Positions 53,485 through 61,977 are shown, counted from the stretch's first letter. The stretch: DNA of 64,000 nucleotides from an uncultured Rhodospirillales bacterium (GCA_903822185.1 CAIJOA010000011.1:186001-250000), one strand, 5' to 3'. Program-made: numbers and translations. Notes: generated by a model from the sequence alone, not told the origin.

Positions 53485-54701
53485 GCGATCAGAACATCGT
53501 CATCATCGGCGCCGGTCATGCCGGCGGCCGCGCTGCCGACGCATTGCGTACGGCCGGCTACACCGGCGCCGTCACGCTTTGCGGTGAAGAACGCCATCCG
53601 CCCTACGAGCGGCCGCCACTGTCGAAAGAATTGCTCTTCGGCGCGATCCCGCACGAAAAGACCTATCTGTTTCCGGAAGCCTATTACGCCGAGAAGAACA
53701 TCGCGCTGAAGCTGGGCGTGGCTGTGACCGCCATCGACCGTCAGGCCCAGCGCGTCACCTTCGCCGATGGCAGTACCCTGCCCTATGACGCGTTGATGCT
53801 GACGACCGGCGCGCGCGCGCGGCGTCTTCCTTTACCAGGTGGTGACGGGCCGCGTGTGTTTTACCTGCGCGACATCGACGACACGCTCGCCCTGCGCGAA
53901 AAGCTGGGCGAGGGCACGCGCCTCGCCATCATCGGCGCCGGCTTCATCGGTCTCGAGATCGCCGCCACGGCGCGTAAGCGCGGCGTCTCCGTCACCGTGA
54001 TCGAACTGGCCGCCCTGCCGCTCGCCCGCGTTGCCGCGCCCGAGATCGGCGAATACATGGCCCAGCTTCATCGCGGCAAAGGCGTCGATCTGCGCACCGG
54101 CGTTAAAGTCACCGCGATTGAAGATACCGGCAGCGAACTGCGCATCATGGTCGAAGGCGGCGAGCCGATCGTCGCCGATTACGCGGCCATCGGCATCGGC
54201 GCACAGCCCAACGTCGAACTCGCGCAACAGGCCGGCATTGAATGCAAAGACGGCATCGTCGTCGATCAGTTCGGTCACACCAACGATCCCAAGATTTTCG
54301 CCGCGGGTGACGTGACGCGGCATCTCAACCCGCTGCTCGACCGGCATGTCCGGCTCGAGGCGTGGCAGAACGCGCAGAACCAAGCCATCGCCGTCGCCAA
54401 AGTGATGGCAGGCGGCGATCAGCCTTTTTCGGAAGTGCCGTGGTTCTGGACCGATCAATACGAGACCAACATGCAGATGGCCGGCGCGCCCGATCGATGG
54501 GACCGCGTCGTCTGGCGCGGCGAACCGACCGATCCCGGCTTCACCCTGTTTCAGTTACTGGATGGCCGGGTCGTCGCCGCGGTCACGATCAACAACGCCC
54601 GCGACATGCGGTTCGGACGGATGCTGATTCAAAGCGGCAAGATCGTCGATCCCGCAGCCTTGGGCGACAAGAACACCAAGCTTCAGGATCTCGTGCGCTG
54701 A
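53481..54701 (+). CDS. FAD-dependent ferredoxin reductase
   Basis: 406-residue NAD(P)H:ferredoxin reductase of the type serving Rieske dioxygenases and cytochromes P450. FAD-binding IIGAGHAGGRAADALR near the start, then HPPYERPPLSKELL; NAD-binding LAIIGAGFIGLEIAATARKR at about 145-165; and the second FAD motif IFAAGDVTRHLNP. The C-terminal reductase domain contains WFWTDQYETNMQMAG. The GTG start at 53481 overlaps the stop of the AsnC-domain gene. A Rieske ferredoxin follows 72 bp on. Together they can drive an oxygenase encoded elsewhere, for example the one at 15565 (inference). Confidence 0.92.
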   Translation: MSDQNIVIIGAGHAGGRAADALRTAGYTGAVTLCGEERHPPYERPPLSKELLFGAIPHEKTYLFPEAYYAEKNIALKLGVAVTAIDRQAQRVTFADGSTLPYDALMLTTGARARRLPLPGGDGPRVFYLRDIDDTLALREKLGEGTRLAIIGAGFIGLEIAATARKRGVSVTVIELAALPLARVAAPEIGEYMAQLHRGKGVDLRTGVKVTAIEDTGSELRIMVEGGEPIVADYAAIGIGAQPNVELAQQAGIECKDGIVVDQFGHTNDPKIFAAGDVTRHLNPLLDRHVRLEAWQNAQNQAIAVAKVMAGGDQPFSEVPWFWTDQYETNMQMAGAPDRWDRVVWRGEPTDPGFTLFQLLDGRVVAAVTINNARDMRFGRMLIQSGKIVDPAALGDKNTKLQDLVR

Positions 54702-54773
54702 CGCTTGAAAAGCAACTCAAGGCGGGTCAATCTGCCCGCCAACACGTAAGAACTCATCAAAGGAAACGGTGGC

Positions 54774-55091
54774 ATGTCGGAGAATGAATGGGTGTCGGTC
54801 GCCGATAAGGGATCGGTCCCCGAAGGCGAGATGAAAGGCGTCACCGTCGGCAGCACGGAAGTCGCGATCTACAATCTCAAAGGCGAACTCTACGCGACCG
54901 ACAACCTCTGCACGCACGCCTATGCCTTCCTCACCGATGGCTGGATGGACGGCGAGGAAGTCGAATGCCCGCTGCATGCCGGCCGCTTCGAAATCAAAAC
55001 CGGCAAGGGCATGGGCGCGCCGATTCCCTGCGACGTCAAAAGCTTCCCCGTCCGCATCGAAGGCGACAAGATTCAAGTGAAGGTCGGCTGA
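54774..55091 (+). CDS. Rieske-type [2Fe-2S] ferredoxin
   Basis: 105-residue soluble electron carrier. Cluster ligands: C46-x-H48 (CTHAYAFLTDG) and C65-x2-H68 (CPLHAGRF). Size and lack of a membrane anchor match the ferredoxin of three-component aromatic dioxygenases (BphF/CarAc-like). The ATG follows AAAGGAAAC. It directly follows the ferredoxin reductase gene, giving a complete two-part electron chain without an adjacent terminal oxygenase. Confidence 0.93.
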   Translation: MSENEWVSVADKGSVPEGEMKGVTVGSTEVAIYNLKGELYATDNLCTHAYAFLTDGWMDGEEVECPLHAGRFEIKTGKGMGAPIPCDVKSFPVRIEGDKIQVKVG

Positions 55092-55114
55092 TCGCGATCG
55101 TCAGCGTATTTCGG

Positions 55115-55145
55115 AAAGGCGGCATCTGCGGATGCCGCCTTTTTA
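55115..55145 (+). terminator. Terminator after the Rieske ferredoxin gene
   Basis: AAAGGCGGCAT-CTGCGG-ATGCCGCCTTTTT: 11-bp stem plus T-run, 23 bases after the stop. Confidence 0.92.
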
Positions 55146-55199
55146 TTGCCCGAACGCTTAACGCCGCACGCATCGTTAACCATGATTTCGTAAAGAGAT

Positions 55200-55330
55200 C
55201 GACGGCATTTAGCGAAAATTTAAAGATTAAAGGCTATACATCATTTAACAGTTGGGTAATGATGTTTTTACAGCGCCGGTGGTTGGTGGGCGCCATACAA
55301 AGGCCGGGTGCCGTACACCCGGCCTTTTCT
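55200..55330 (+). ncRNA. Candidate small RNA ending at a strong terminator
   Basis: A second perfect terminator (AAAGGCCGGGTG-CCGTA-CACCCGGCCTTT then TCTATTT, 55299-55330) lies 208 bases past the ferredoxin stop, although that transcript already ends at 55145. No open frame with a start site lies between. The stretch 55195-55270 is AT-rich with a TATACA box near 55235. A short transcript of about 80-130 nt is the simplest explanation; the 5' end is a guess. Confidence 0.4.
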
Positions 55331-55383
55331 ATTTCTGGCATGACTTCAGGGGTTCTTTACCGGGAACGGTTAAGACATGAAGC

Positions 55384-56073
55384 ATGGATCAGCTCATGCA
55401 ACTCAAATCCAAGCTGGAAGCGACGAAGCTCTATGACTTCCTCGCCGCCTCGCCGTTGATCGTCTGGTACACGTTCTGCGGCGTGCAACTCATCCCGGCA
55501 TTGCGGGCGGATTTCGCCCGCGAGGCGAATGGGTTCGACGCGGTCTTCGCGATGAGCGTTCTCTCGCGTATCGCATCGCTGGTCTTCATCGTCACGCTGT
55601 TGCTGCTTCTCACGCTGCGTCACACGCCCAAGGCCAAGACCCCCGGCATCCTCCCGTGCGTTGCCGCTTTGGCCGGCACCTATCTGGGCGTCGGAATCCT
55701 GCTGCTGCCGCCGATCGAATTGGCGACACCGGTCTATCTGATTTCCGCCTTGATGATCCTCGGCGGAACCGCCTTCTCGCTGTTCGCGGTCTTCCGGCTC
55801 GGCCGTTCAATCAGCATCATGCCCGAGGCGCGCCGCTTGGTGACGGCTGGCCCTTATCGCGTCATCCGCCACCCGCTGTATCTCGGCGAGGCAATCGCCC
55901 TCTTCGGGCTGACGCTGCAGTATCTGTCGCCGCTGGCGCTGTTGCTGCTAGGGCTGCAATGCGCGTTTCAATTGCAGCGGATGCAAAACGAAGAGCGTGT
56001 TCTGACACGCATCTTCCCCGAATACGAAATCTATAAAGCGCAGACGGCCCGGCTTCTGCCGGGCCTCTACTAA
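55384..56073 (+). CDS. Isoprenylcysteine carboxyl methyltransferase (ICMT)-like membrane protein
   Basis: 229-residue integral membrane methyltransferase of the ICMT/PEMT-like family, with about five helices. The C-terminal SAM-binding signature is GPYRVIRHPLYLGEAI followed by EERVLTRIFPEYEIYKAQTARLLPGLY. Bacterial members methylate unknown small molecules or lipids. The chosen ATG at 55384 follows a weak ribosome-binding site (ACATGAAGC); an internal ATG two codons later is possible. It comes right after the strong terminator at 55330, so it must have its own promoter. Confidence 0.82.
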   Translation: MDQLMQLKSKLEATKLYDFLAASPLIVWYTFCGVQLIPALRADFAREANGFDAVFAMSVLSRIASLVFIVTLLLLLTLRHTPKAKTPGILPCVAALAGTYLGVGILLLPPIELATPVYLISALMILGGTAFSLFAVFRLGRSISIMPEARRLVTAGPYRVIRHPLYLGEAIALFGLTLQYLSPLALLLLGLQCAFQLQRMQNEERVLTRIFPEYEIYKAQTARLLPGLY

Positions 56074-56088
56074 ACAAACACTCGAAGC

Positions 56089-56886
56089 TTAGGCGACCAT
56101 CGACGCCAGGCTGTCGCGGCGGCGCCACATGGCGTACGCCAGCAGGCCGACACCGAGGAGCGGAAGGGAAGCCGGCTCGGGGACGCCGATACCGCCACCA
56201 CCACCGCCACCACCACCACCACCGCCGATAGCGTTAGCCGCGAGGCCGCCATCGATCGCGATGTTGTCGATATAGACGTTACCCAGATCGGCGTTGTTGC
56301 CGATCTCGAGGCCAAGCACCGCACCGGTCAGGAACGGATTGGCGAGCAGCGAGATGCTGTAAGTTTCCGAGACGAAGCCACCCGCGACGACGGCATTGCC
56401 GCCAGTCGAGAGCAGCGTGGTCGTGCCCAGAAGGGCCGTGCCGTTCGCCAAGAGCGTGATCGAGTCGAGCGCCGCATTGATCGCCGAAACTTTCGATTCG
56501 CCGAGCAGCAGGGTGATCGTGACGGTGCCTGCGTTACCGGTGAAGGTCCCGTTCAGGTTCTGGCTGATGTTGGAATTGGTCTGCAAGAAGCCGACCTGGT
56601 TGCCGCCCCACGTGGCCGGCGAATTGAAGAACACGCCGCCGGCACGCGGCGCCCAGACGCCGGCATCGCCGAAAGCGAGGCTGTAGTTGTTGATCGTCCA
56701 ACCCGGAACGGCGGCCGTACCGAAATTCGCCGATTCGTGTTGATCCGTATTGGGTGAGATACCGCCAGGCGCGGCGGCTTCGAAATCAAGATTGGTGCCG
56801 GTGATCGGCGCAGCGAGCGCTTGACCAGCGGCGAACATCAAAGCGAGCGCAGCAGCGCCGCTCAGACTCGTCTGCAAAAGTTTCAT
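56089..56886 (-). CDS. PEP-CTERM sorting-domain exported protein
   Basis: 265-residue secreted protein. Signal peptide MKLLQTSLSGAAALALMFAA, then a beta-rich body (GTNLDFEAAAPGGISPNTDQ ... SKVSAINAALDSITLLANG). A 12-glycine run precedes the C-terminal sorting signal VPEPASLPLLGVGLLAYAMW with its RRR tail: the PEP motif, membrane span and basic cluster recognised by exosortase. Such proteins depend on an exosortase and usually on exopolysaccharide genes, none of which is in the window. GGAGGA fixes the start at 56886. Confidence 0.88.
   Translation of the reverse strand: MKLLQTSLSGAAALALMFAAGQALAAPITGTNLDFEAAAPGGISPNTDQHESANFGTAAVPGWTINNYSLAFGDAGVWAPRAGGVFFNSPATWGGNQVGFLQTNSNISQNLNGTFTGNAGTVTITLLLGESKVSAINAALDSITLLANGTALLGTTTLLSTGGNAVVAGGFVSETYSISLLANPFLTGAVLGLEIGNNADLGNVYIDNIAIDGGLAANAIGGGGGGGGGGGGIGVPEPASLPLLGVGLLAYAMWRRRDSLASMVA
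56191..56226. repeat. Glycine-codon triplet run in the PEP-CTERM gene
   Basis: Twelve consecutive glycine codons (GGT/GGC), most of them identical, immediately before the sorting signal. Slippage in steps of three would change linker length without loss of frame. Confidence 0.85.
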
Positions 56887-56946
56887 CGAACCATCCTCCT
56901 CGGCCGTCTGCGCGCTCTCGCGCGCACGACGACAGGCGTTGCACAC

Positions 56947-57298
56947 CTGAAAGCTTTCTGCCGGAAAGACGGGCCTTCTGGTCCCGGAAACGATGGAAAT
57001 ATTTATAGTTACGTATTTCTTAATTCATTTGTATATCTAAAATAAAACCAAGAAACAAACATAACTTATATTTAATTCCAAGAATTCATGGTTAACGCTG
57101 TTTTGACCCCGCGACGTCAAAAACACGCACGCGACTCGCGATAAACCGCTGCGACTCGCAAAAAACGAATCACGTTTCTTTGCATGATCGCGGATGCGAC
57201 TCGGAACATTGGAATGGTAGAAAGCCCTGGTAACTGCTAGTTTCTGCGTACCCGACCGGTGTGTTGGGACGATTCACAAAGGAACGGAGAAAGAGAAT
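56947..57298. other. AT-rich intergenic region with GCGACTCG direct repeats
   Basis: Between the PEP-CTERM gene and the HU-like gene. About 57000-57095 is strongly AT-rich against the 60% GC background. Then come an inverted repeat TTTTGAC/GTCAAAA (57101-57122) and three direct copies of GCGACTCG (57131, 57151, 57196). No gene is seen; it is probably a regulatory region for the HU-like gene. Confidence 0.55.
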
Positions 57299-57631
57299 AT
57301 GGCCGCTAAGAAGACGGCGAAGACGGCGAAGACGGCGAAGGCAGCAAAGACTCCTGCGACCGTCACACTGAAACACCTGGCCGCCGCCCTGGCCGAAGAG
57401 CACGAGATCGCGAAGAAGACTGCCGAAGCCATGCTCGGCGAGACGATCGCTCTCCTCGTGAAGCATCTGAAGGGTGGCCAACGCATTCGTCTGGCCGGTC
57501 TTGGCATTCTCGTCGTTCGGAAGCGCGCCGCCCGCATGGGCCGCAATCCCGCCACCGGCGAAGCCATTAAGATCAAAGCCAGCAAGCGCGTTGCGTTCCG
57601 CGCCGCCAAGGAACTCAAGGAAGCGATCTAA
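57299..57631 (+). CDS. HU/IHF family DNA-binding protein with lysine-rich N-terminus
   Basis: 110-residue nucleoid protein. A basic tail AAKKTAKTAKTAKAAKTPAT (three near-exact KTAK steps) precedes the HU fold: LKHLAAALAEEHEIAKKTAEA, then the beta arm IRLAGLGILVVRKRAARMGRNPATGEAIKIKA with the family signature GRNPATGE, and the C-terminal helix. The tail resembles histone H1-like tails and should add nonspecific DNA affinity. The canonical hupB usually follows lon, outside this window, so this is probably a second, specialised HU. Confidence 0.9.
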   Translation: MAAKKTAKTAKTAKAAKTPATVTLKHLAAALAEEHEIAKKTAEAMLGETIALLVKHLKGGQRIRLAGLGILVVRKRAARMGRNPATGEAIKIKASKRVAFRAAKELKEAI

Positions 57632-57647
57632 GGATCGATCTTTGTCA

Positions 57648-57677
57648 TCGCCATTCCTGTGAGAGCAGGAATGGCGA
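57648..57677. repeat. Hairpin after the HU-like gene
   Basis: TCGCCATTCCTG-TGAGAG-CAGGAATGGCGA: a 12-bp perfect stem 17 bases after the stop without T-run; may protect the mRNA end or be part of a dispersed repeat. Confidence 0.55.
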
Positions 57678-57691
57678 GACAAGCTCCCGAT

Positions 57692-57713
57692 AAGCCGCCC
57701 GTGGGCGGCTTTA
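57692..57713. terminator. Bidirectional terminator between the HU-like and CoxL-type genes
   Basis: AAGCCGCCC-GT-GGGCGGCTT, followed by TATTTAT on the plus strand. It ends where the converging CoxL-type gene stops. Confidence 0.65.
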
Positions 57714-60011
57714 TTTATGGGCGCGGTGAAGCGCCTCCCAGATCCGGCCCGGCGTCGCCGGCATGTCGAACTTCGTCACCCCCGCTCCACGTAGCGCATC
57801 CACGACCGCATTGAGGCAGGTGGGGAGGCCGCCGACGGCACCCGATTCGCCCGCGCCCTTGGCACCGATGAGGTTGTTCGGGCTGGGCACGCCGCAATCC
57901 ATCGCCTTCATGCCCCAAACCAGGTCGGCACGCGGCATGATGTAGTCGGTGAAGCTGCCGGCCAGCATCTGCCCGCTTTCCGGGTCGTAATTGCAGTCCT
58001 CACCGAAGACCTGGCCGGCGCTGTGAATGATGCCGCCGTGAAGCTGCCCCTCGGCAAGCTGGTGATTGATGACATTGCCGACGTCGTCCACCGCGATATA
58101 GGCGACAACTTCTGCCGCGCCCGTCTCGGCGTCGATCTCGACCTCGGCGACATGCGCACCGCTGGGGAAGGCGCGACCGGCCGGTACTTCGCCGATCGTA
58201 TCCAGCGGATGAGTCGCACCGCCGGCATGTTTCATCACGATATCAGTCATGGTGATCGACTTGTCGGTGCCTTTGACCGTGTAACGGCCGCTAAGGAACT
58301 CCACATCGAGCGGTGAGGCTTCGAGCGATTCGGCCGCGAGGACCAAGCCTTTTTTGACGATCTCCTCGGCGGCGACGCGAAAGCCGCTGCCCGAGGTCAT
58401 GCCGGTGCGCGAACCGATCGCCGCACCGCCGATGATCGACGGCCCGTCGGGATCGCTGGCGCGCACTTCGAATCGTTCAGGATCGAGACCGGTAATGCCG
58501 GCGACGATATCCGGAAACACCGTCTCGTAGCCCTGCCCGCTGGCGGTCGCCGTCAGATAGAGCCTGGCGATGCCATTCGCGTCGAACTGTACCGCGACCT
58601 GATCCTTGGGGCTGCCCCCGCCGCCCGAAGGTTCGATGAACACCGCGCAGCCGATGCCGCGCAGTTTGCCTTCTTTGGCCGATGCCGCGCGCCGTTCGGC
58701 AAAGCCGTGCCAATCGGATTCGCGCTCGGCATGATCGACCAGCGCCGCGAAATCCGCGCTGTCGAAGACGATGCCGGTATGCGTCTTGAAGGGAAACTTG
58801 TCCTTGGGCACGAGGTTGCGGCGGCGCAATTCGAACGGGTCGATCTTCATCGCCACGGCCGCCTCATCGACCAGCCGTTCGATGATCAGCGCCGCCTCGG
58901 GCCGGCCGGCGCCGCGGAAGGCGCTGGTGGGAGCCGTGTTCGTCATGATTTGGCGATGGCGTCCGGCAAAGGCTTCGACTTCATAGACGCCCGACGACAT
59001 CGAGATGCCATTCGAGGTGTTCGTCATCGCCCCCGCCGAGCTGAGATAAGCGCCGGAATCGCACAGCCAGTCCGTCCGGAAGGCCAGGAACTTGCCGTTT
59101 TTATCCAAGCCCAATTCGCCCGAAACGCGAATGCCGCGGCCATGGAAGTCAGTCAGGAAATCCTCGGAACGGGTCGAGACCCATTTGATCGGCCGGCCCA
59201 ATTTCTTCGCCGCATGCAGCAACAACGCGTTTTCGGGAAACGGCTGCGTGCGCGAACCGAAAGCGCCGCCGACATCGACCATGTGAACGCGCACCGCATC
59301 CGGCCCGACGCCCAGCATGATCGCCAGCGCGTCTCGCATCGCGATACCGCCTTGATTGCCGCAGCGGATTTCGTAGGTCCCTCTTGTGTCATCGTACCAG
59401 GCGAGGACCGCACGCACTTCCATCGGCGTCGGTGCGATGCGTGGGCTGTCGATCGTGACGCGAACCACATGATCGGCACGCGCGATCGCCGCCGTGGCCT
59501 TGGCGTCGTCGCCATAGTCGATATCGAAACAGACATTGCCGGGAATATTGTCATGCAGCGAGGGCGTGTCTGCGGCGAGCGCAGTATCGAAGCCGATGAC
59601 AACCGGCTGGTCTTCATAATCGATCTCGACCAACTCCGCGGCATCGGCGGCTTGCGCTGCGGTTTCGGCAATGACCATCGCGACTTCTTCGCCGACATAG
59701 CGCACGCGATCGAGCGCCAGCAACGGGCGATGCGGTACCAAGAGCTTGGTCCCGCCGCGGCCTGGAAACGGCATCATCGGCGGGACTGTTTTAAAGCCTA
59801 GGTCGGCGATATCGCTGCCGACCAACACGGCGACGACGCCGGGCGATTTCTCGGCCTCGGTCTTGTTGACGCTGCGGATGATCGCATGCGCATGATCGGC
59901 GCGGGTAAAGGCAGCATAAAGCTGTCCCGACAGGCTGAAATCCGCGCTGTAGCGGCCGCCACCGGTGATCAGTCGCCGATCCTCGCGCCGTCCGGCCATT
60001 TTTGTCGCCAT
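57711..60011 (-). CDS. Xanthine dehydrogenase family molybdopterin-binding large subunit (CoxL-like)
   Basis: 766-residue molybdenum hydroxylase large subunit. N-terminal RREDRRLITGGGRYSADF typical of CoxL/aldehyde dehydrogenase subunits; MPT-binding GGAFGSRTQPFPENALLLHA and AFRGAGRPEAALIIERL; C-terminal GAKGAGESGAVGGLP with the catalytic glutamate. It lacks the VAYRCSFR-type active-site loop of true CO dehydrogenase, so an aldehyde, purine or aromatic hydroxylase is more likely. The FAD and [2Fe-2S] subunits normally encoded beside it are not within the window. The start at 60011 follows GGGGGGAGAGG. Confidence 0.88.
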   Translation of the reverse strand: MATKMAGRREDRRLITGGGRYSADFSLSGQLYAAFTRADHAHAIIRSVNKTEAEKSPGVVAVLVGSDIADLGFKTVPPMMPFPGRGGTKLLVPHRPLLALDRVRYVGEEVAMVIAETAAQAADAAELVEIDYEDQPVVIGFDTALAADTPSLHDNIPGNVCFDIDYGDDAKATAAIARADHVVRVTIDSPRIAPTPMEVRAVLAWYDDTRGTYEIRCGNQGGIAMRDALAIMLGVGPDAVRVHMVDVGGAFGSRTQPFPENALLLHAAKKLGRPIKWVSTRSEDFLTDFHGRGIRVSGELGLDKNGKFLAFRTDWLCDSGAYLSSAGAMTNTSNGISMSSGVYEVEAFAGRHRQIMTNTAPTSAFRGAGRPEAALIIERLVDEAAVAMKIDPFELRRRNLVPKDKFPFKTHTGIVFDSADFAALVDHAERESDWHGFAERRAASAKEGKLRGIGCAVFIEPSGGGGSPKDQVAVQFDANGIARLYLTATASGQGYETVFPDIVAGITGLDPERFEVRASDPDGPSIIGGAAIGSRTGMTSGSGFRVAAEEIVKKGLVLAAESLEASPLDVEFLSGRYTVKGTDKSITMTDIVMKHAGGATHPLDTIGEVPAGRAFPSGAHVAEVEIDAETGAAEVVAYIAVDDVGNVINHQLAEGQLHGGIIHSAGQVFGEDCNYDPESGQMLAGSFTDYIMPRADLVWGMKAMDCGVPSPNNLIGAKGAGESGAVGGLPTCLNAVVDALRGAGVTKFDMPATPGRIWEALHRAHK

Positions 60012-60098
60012 GCCCGCCTCTCCCCCCAATCCTATTCTTGCGATATTGTGACGATCGAACGCACGAATTCAATCCCGCGTCTTAGAGAAGAAGCGTCC

Positions 60099-61103
60099 AT
60101 GAAAGCCATCGTCATTCGCGAATTCGGCCCGGCGAGCGTGATGAAGCTCGAAGAGGTGCCGACGCCGAAGCCCGGCCCCGGCGAAGTCCTCGTCAAAGTT
60201 GCGGCGGTGTCGGTCAACCGCACGCTCGATTTGATCGTTCGCGCCGGGCAATATCCGCGCGCCGTGAAGATGCCGCATGTGCTGGGGGTCGATCCGACCG
60301 GGACCGTCGTCGCATTGGGCGAAGGCGTCACCAAGCGCAAGATCGGCGATCGCGTCTGCATCTCGTCGCGCCGTACCCAGCGCGCACCAGGCAGCGCGCC
60401 CAGCATGCTCGGCATCGACACTTGGGGCGGTTATGCCGAATTCGTCATCCTGCACGAAGACGTAACACACCTCATTCCCGACGCGTTGGATTTCAACACC
60501 GCCACCGTGGTCGCGCGGCACGCGCCGCTTGCCTTCAATCTGGTCCGCGCAAAGGCGCAACTGAAAGAAGGCGATTGGGCGCTGGTGATGGGCGCTGCCG
60601 GGGGGCTAGGCAGCCTTATCATCCAGGCGGCGAGGTTTTACGGCGCGCGGGTGATCGGCGCTGCCGGTGCTGATTCGCGAGTACAGGTCGGGCGCGATCT
60701 CGGCGCGGAAATCGGCATCAATTACCGGACGCAGAATTTGACCGACGAAGTGAAGAAGGCGACCGACGGCCGCGGCGTCGATGTCGTGTTCGAGAATATC
60801 GGCGACCCCGAACTGTTTCCTCAAGCGCTCAATTCGATCCGGCGCGGCGGCATGCTGCTGACGGCGGGCGCGCATGGCGGCCCGATCGTACCACTGAATG
60901 TCAGCACGCTTTATATGAATGCGCTGAGTGTCATCGGCACCACCGAACATACGCCGGACGATGTCGCCGCCGCGCTCGACGCAGCGGTGAAGGGAAAGCT
61001 GAAAGTCCTGATCGATCGCGTGATGCCTTTGTCCGAAGCCGTCACGGCGCATGAACTGGTCGGCGAGCGCAAGGTGGCCGGCAAGGTGATCCTCAACCCA
61101 TGA
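60099..61103 (+). CDS. Quinone oxidoreductase-like MDR (zinc-independent) dehydrogenase
   Basis: 334-residue medium-chain reductase. N-terminal MKAIVIREFGPASVMKLEEV, the QOR-type core VSVNRTLDLIVRAGQYP, and the NADPH site VMGAAGGLGSLIIQAARFYGA at about 165-185. No zinc cysteines, consistent with the quinone oxidoreductase/enoyl reductase branch. The ATG at 60099 is divergent from the CoxL-like gene (87 bp apart). Its stop overlaps the start of the glyoxalase-like gene by 4 bp, so they are translationally coupled. Confidence 0.88.
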   Translation: MKAIVIREFGPASVMKLEEVPTPKPGPGEVLVKVAAVSVNRTLDLIVRAGQYPRAVKMPHVLGVDPTGTVVALGEGVTKRKIGDRVCISSRRTQRAPGSAPSMLGIDTWGGYAEFVILHEDVTHLIPDALDFNTATVVARHAPLAFNLVRAKAQLKEGDWALVMGAAGGLGSLIIQAARFYGARVIGAAGADSRVQVGRDLGAEIGINYRTQNLTDEVKKATDGRGVDVVFENIGDPELFPQALNSIRRGGMLLTAGAHGGPIVPLNVSTLYMNALSVIGTTEHTPDDVAAALDAAVKGKLKVLIDRVMPLSEAVTAHELVGERKVAGKVILNP

Positions 61104-61858
61104 CGTCTTTCCCGGTCCCGGTCTTCGATCACATCGTGATCAACGCGCGCGACCGCGTCGATGCGGCCGCCGACCGTTATCGCGAGTTGGGTTTCGACCT
61201 GACGGCGCGTGGTTATCACACGCTTGGCTCGGTCAATCATTGCGCCGTGTTCGGTACCGACTATCTCGAGATCGTCGGCATCGAACCGGGGCAAAAAAAG
61301 ATTAGGGCAGAGATATTGGCAACGCCCGAAGGATTGAACGGGATCGTTTTCGCGACCAACGATGCAAACGGACTATACGAAACGCTTCATGCCGCCGGCG
61401 CACCGGTCGAACCACCCGGCGATTTCTCGCGCCCGGTAACTATGCCCAATGGCATCGAAGACGCACGCTTTCGCGTTGTCCGCGTCAACGCCGATGCGAC
61501 GCCCTATGGCCGGGTTTATTTCTGCCAGCATTTCACGCCGGAACTGGTGTGGCGCGATGAATGGCGTCACCACGCCAATGGCGCGACGGCGCTCGCGGGC
61601 GCGGTGATTCTCGCGACAGAGCCGGACAAGACGGCGATGCTTTATCGGCAGTTGTTCGGGCCAGATGCGGTGAAGCCGGTGAGCGGCGGCTTCAGCCTCG
61701 CCGTTGGTCAGGCGCGGCTCGATATCTCGACGCAAGCCTGGGGCGAGACGGCACAAGGGGCAGACCGGTTGTTGGGCCTCAGCATCAAGACAACCGAAAC
61801 GCCGCGCGTCGTTCCAGCGAACGAAGCTTTCGGTTCGGTGCTGGAGTTCGTTCGTTAG
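61100..61858 (+). CDS. Glyoxalase-like (VOC fold) domain protein
   Basis: 252 residues containing an N-terminal glyoxalase-like domain (FDHIVINARDRVDAAADRYR ... GFDLTARGYHTLGSVNHCAVFGTDYLEIVG), of the type with conserved H in both beta-alpha repeats, and a weaker second repeat at about 165-252 (ALAGAVILATEPDKTAMLYRQLFG). VOC proteins are metal-dependent lyases, isomerases or ring-cleaving dioxygenases. It overlaps the preceding oxidoreductase gene (ATGA), so it may act on its product. Substrate unknown. Confidence 0.82.
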   Translation: MTSFPVPVFDHIVINARDRVDAAADRYRELGFDLTARGYHTLGSVNHCAVFGTDYLEIVGIEPGQKKIRAEILATPEGLNGIVFATNDANGLYETLHAAGAPVEPPGDFSRPVTMPNGIEDARFRVVRVNADATPYGRVYFCQHFTPELVWRDEWRHHANGATALAGAVILATEPDKTAMLYRQLFGPDAVKPVSGGFSLAVGQARLDISTQAWGETAQGADRLLGLSIKTTETPRVVPANEAFGSVLEFVR

Positions 61859-61876
61859 CTGGCAGACGCGCCGTGC

Positions 61877-61956
61877 GTCCCTCGACGTCGCTCGGGACGA
61901 GGTTCTTTCTTACTGGCATTACCAATGGTCCTCGTCTCGAGCGCAGTCGAGAGAGG
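61877..61956. repeat. Dispersed imperfect palindromic repeat
   Basis: The left arm GTCCCTCGACGTCGCTCGGG with ACGAGG (61877-61902) is the near-complement of CCTCGTCTCGAGCGCAGTCG with AGAGAGG (61930-61956); about 20 of 24 positions pair. The wording is like intergenic repeats common in alphaproteobacterial genomes. It lies between two converging genes. Confidence 0.75.
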
Positions 61957-61977
61957 CACAAGGCTTATCCCAGCCTC

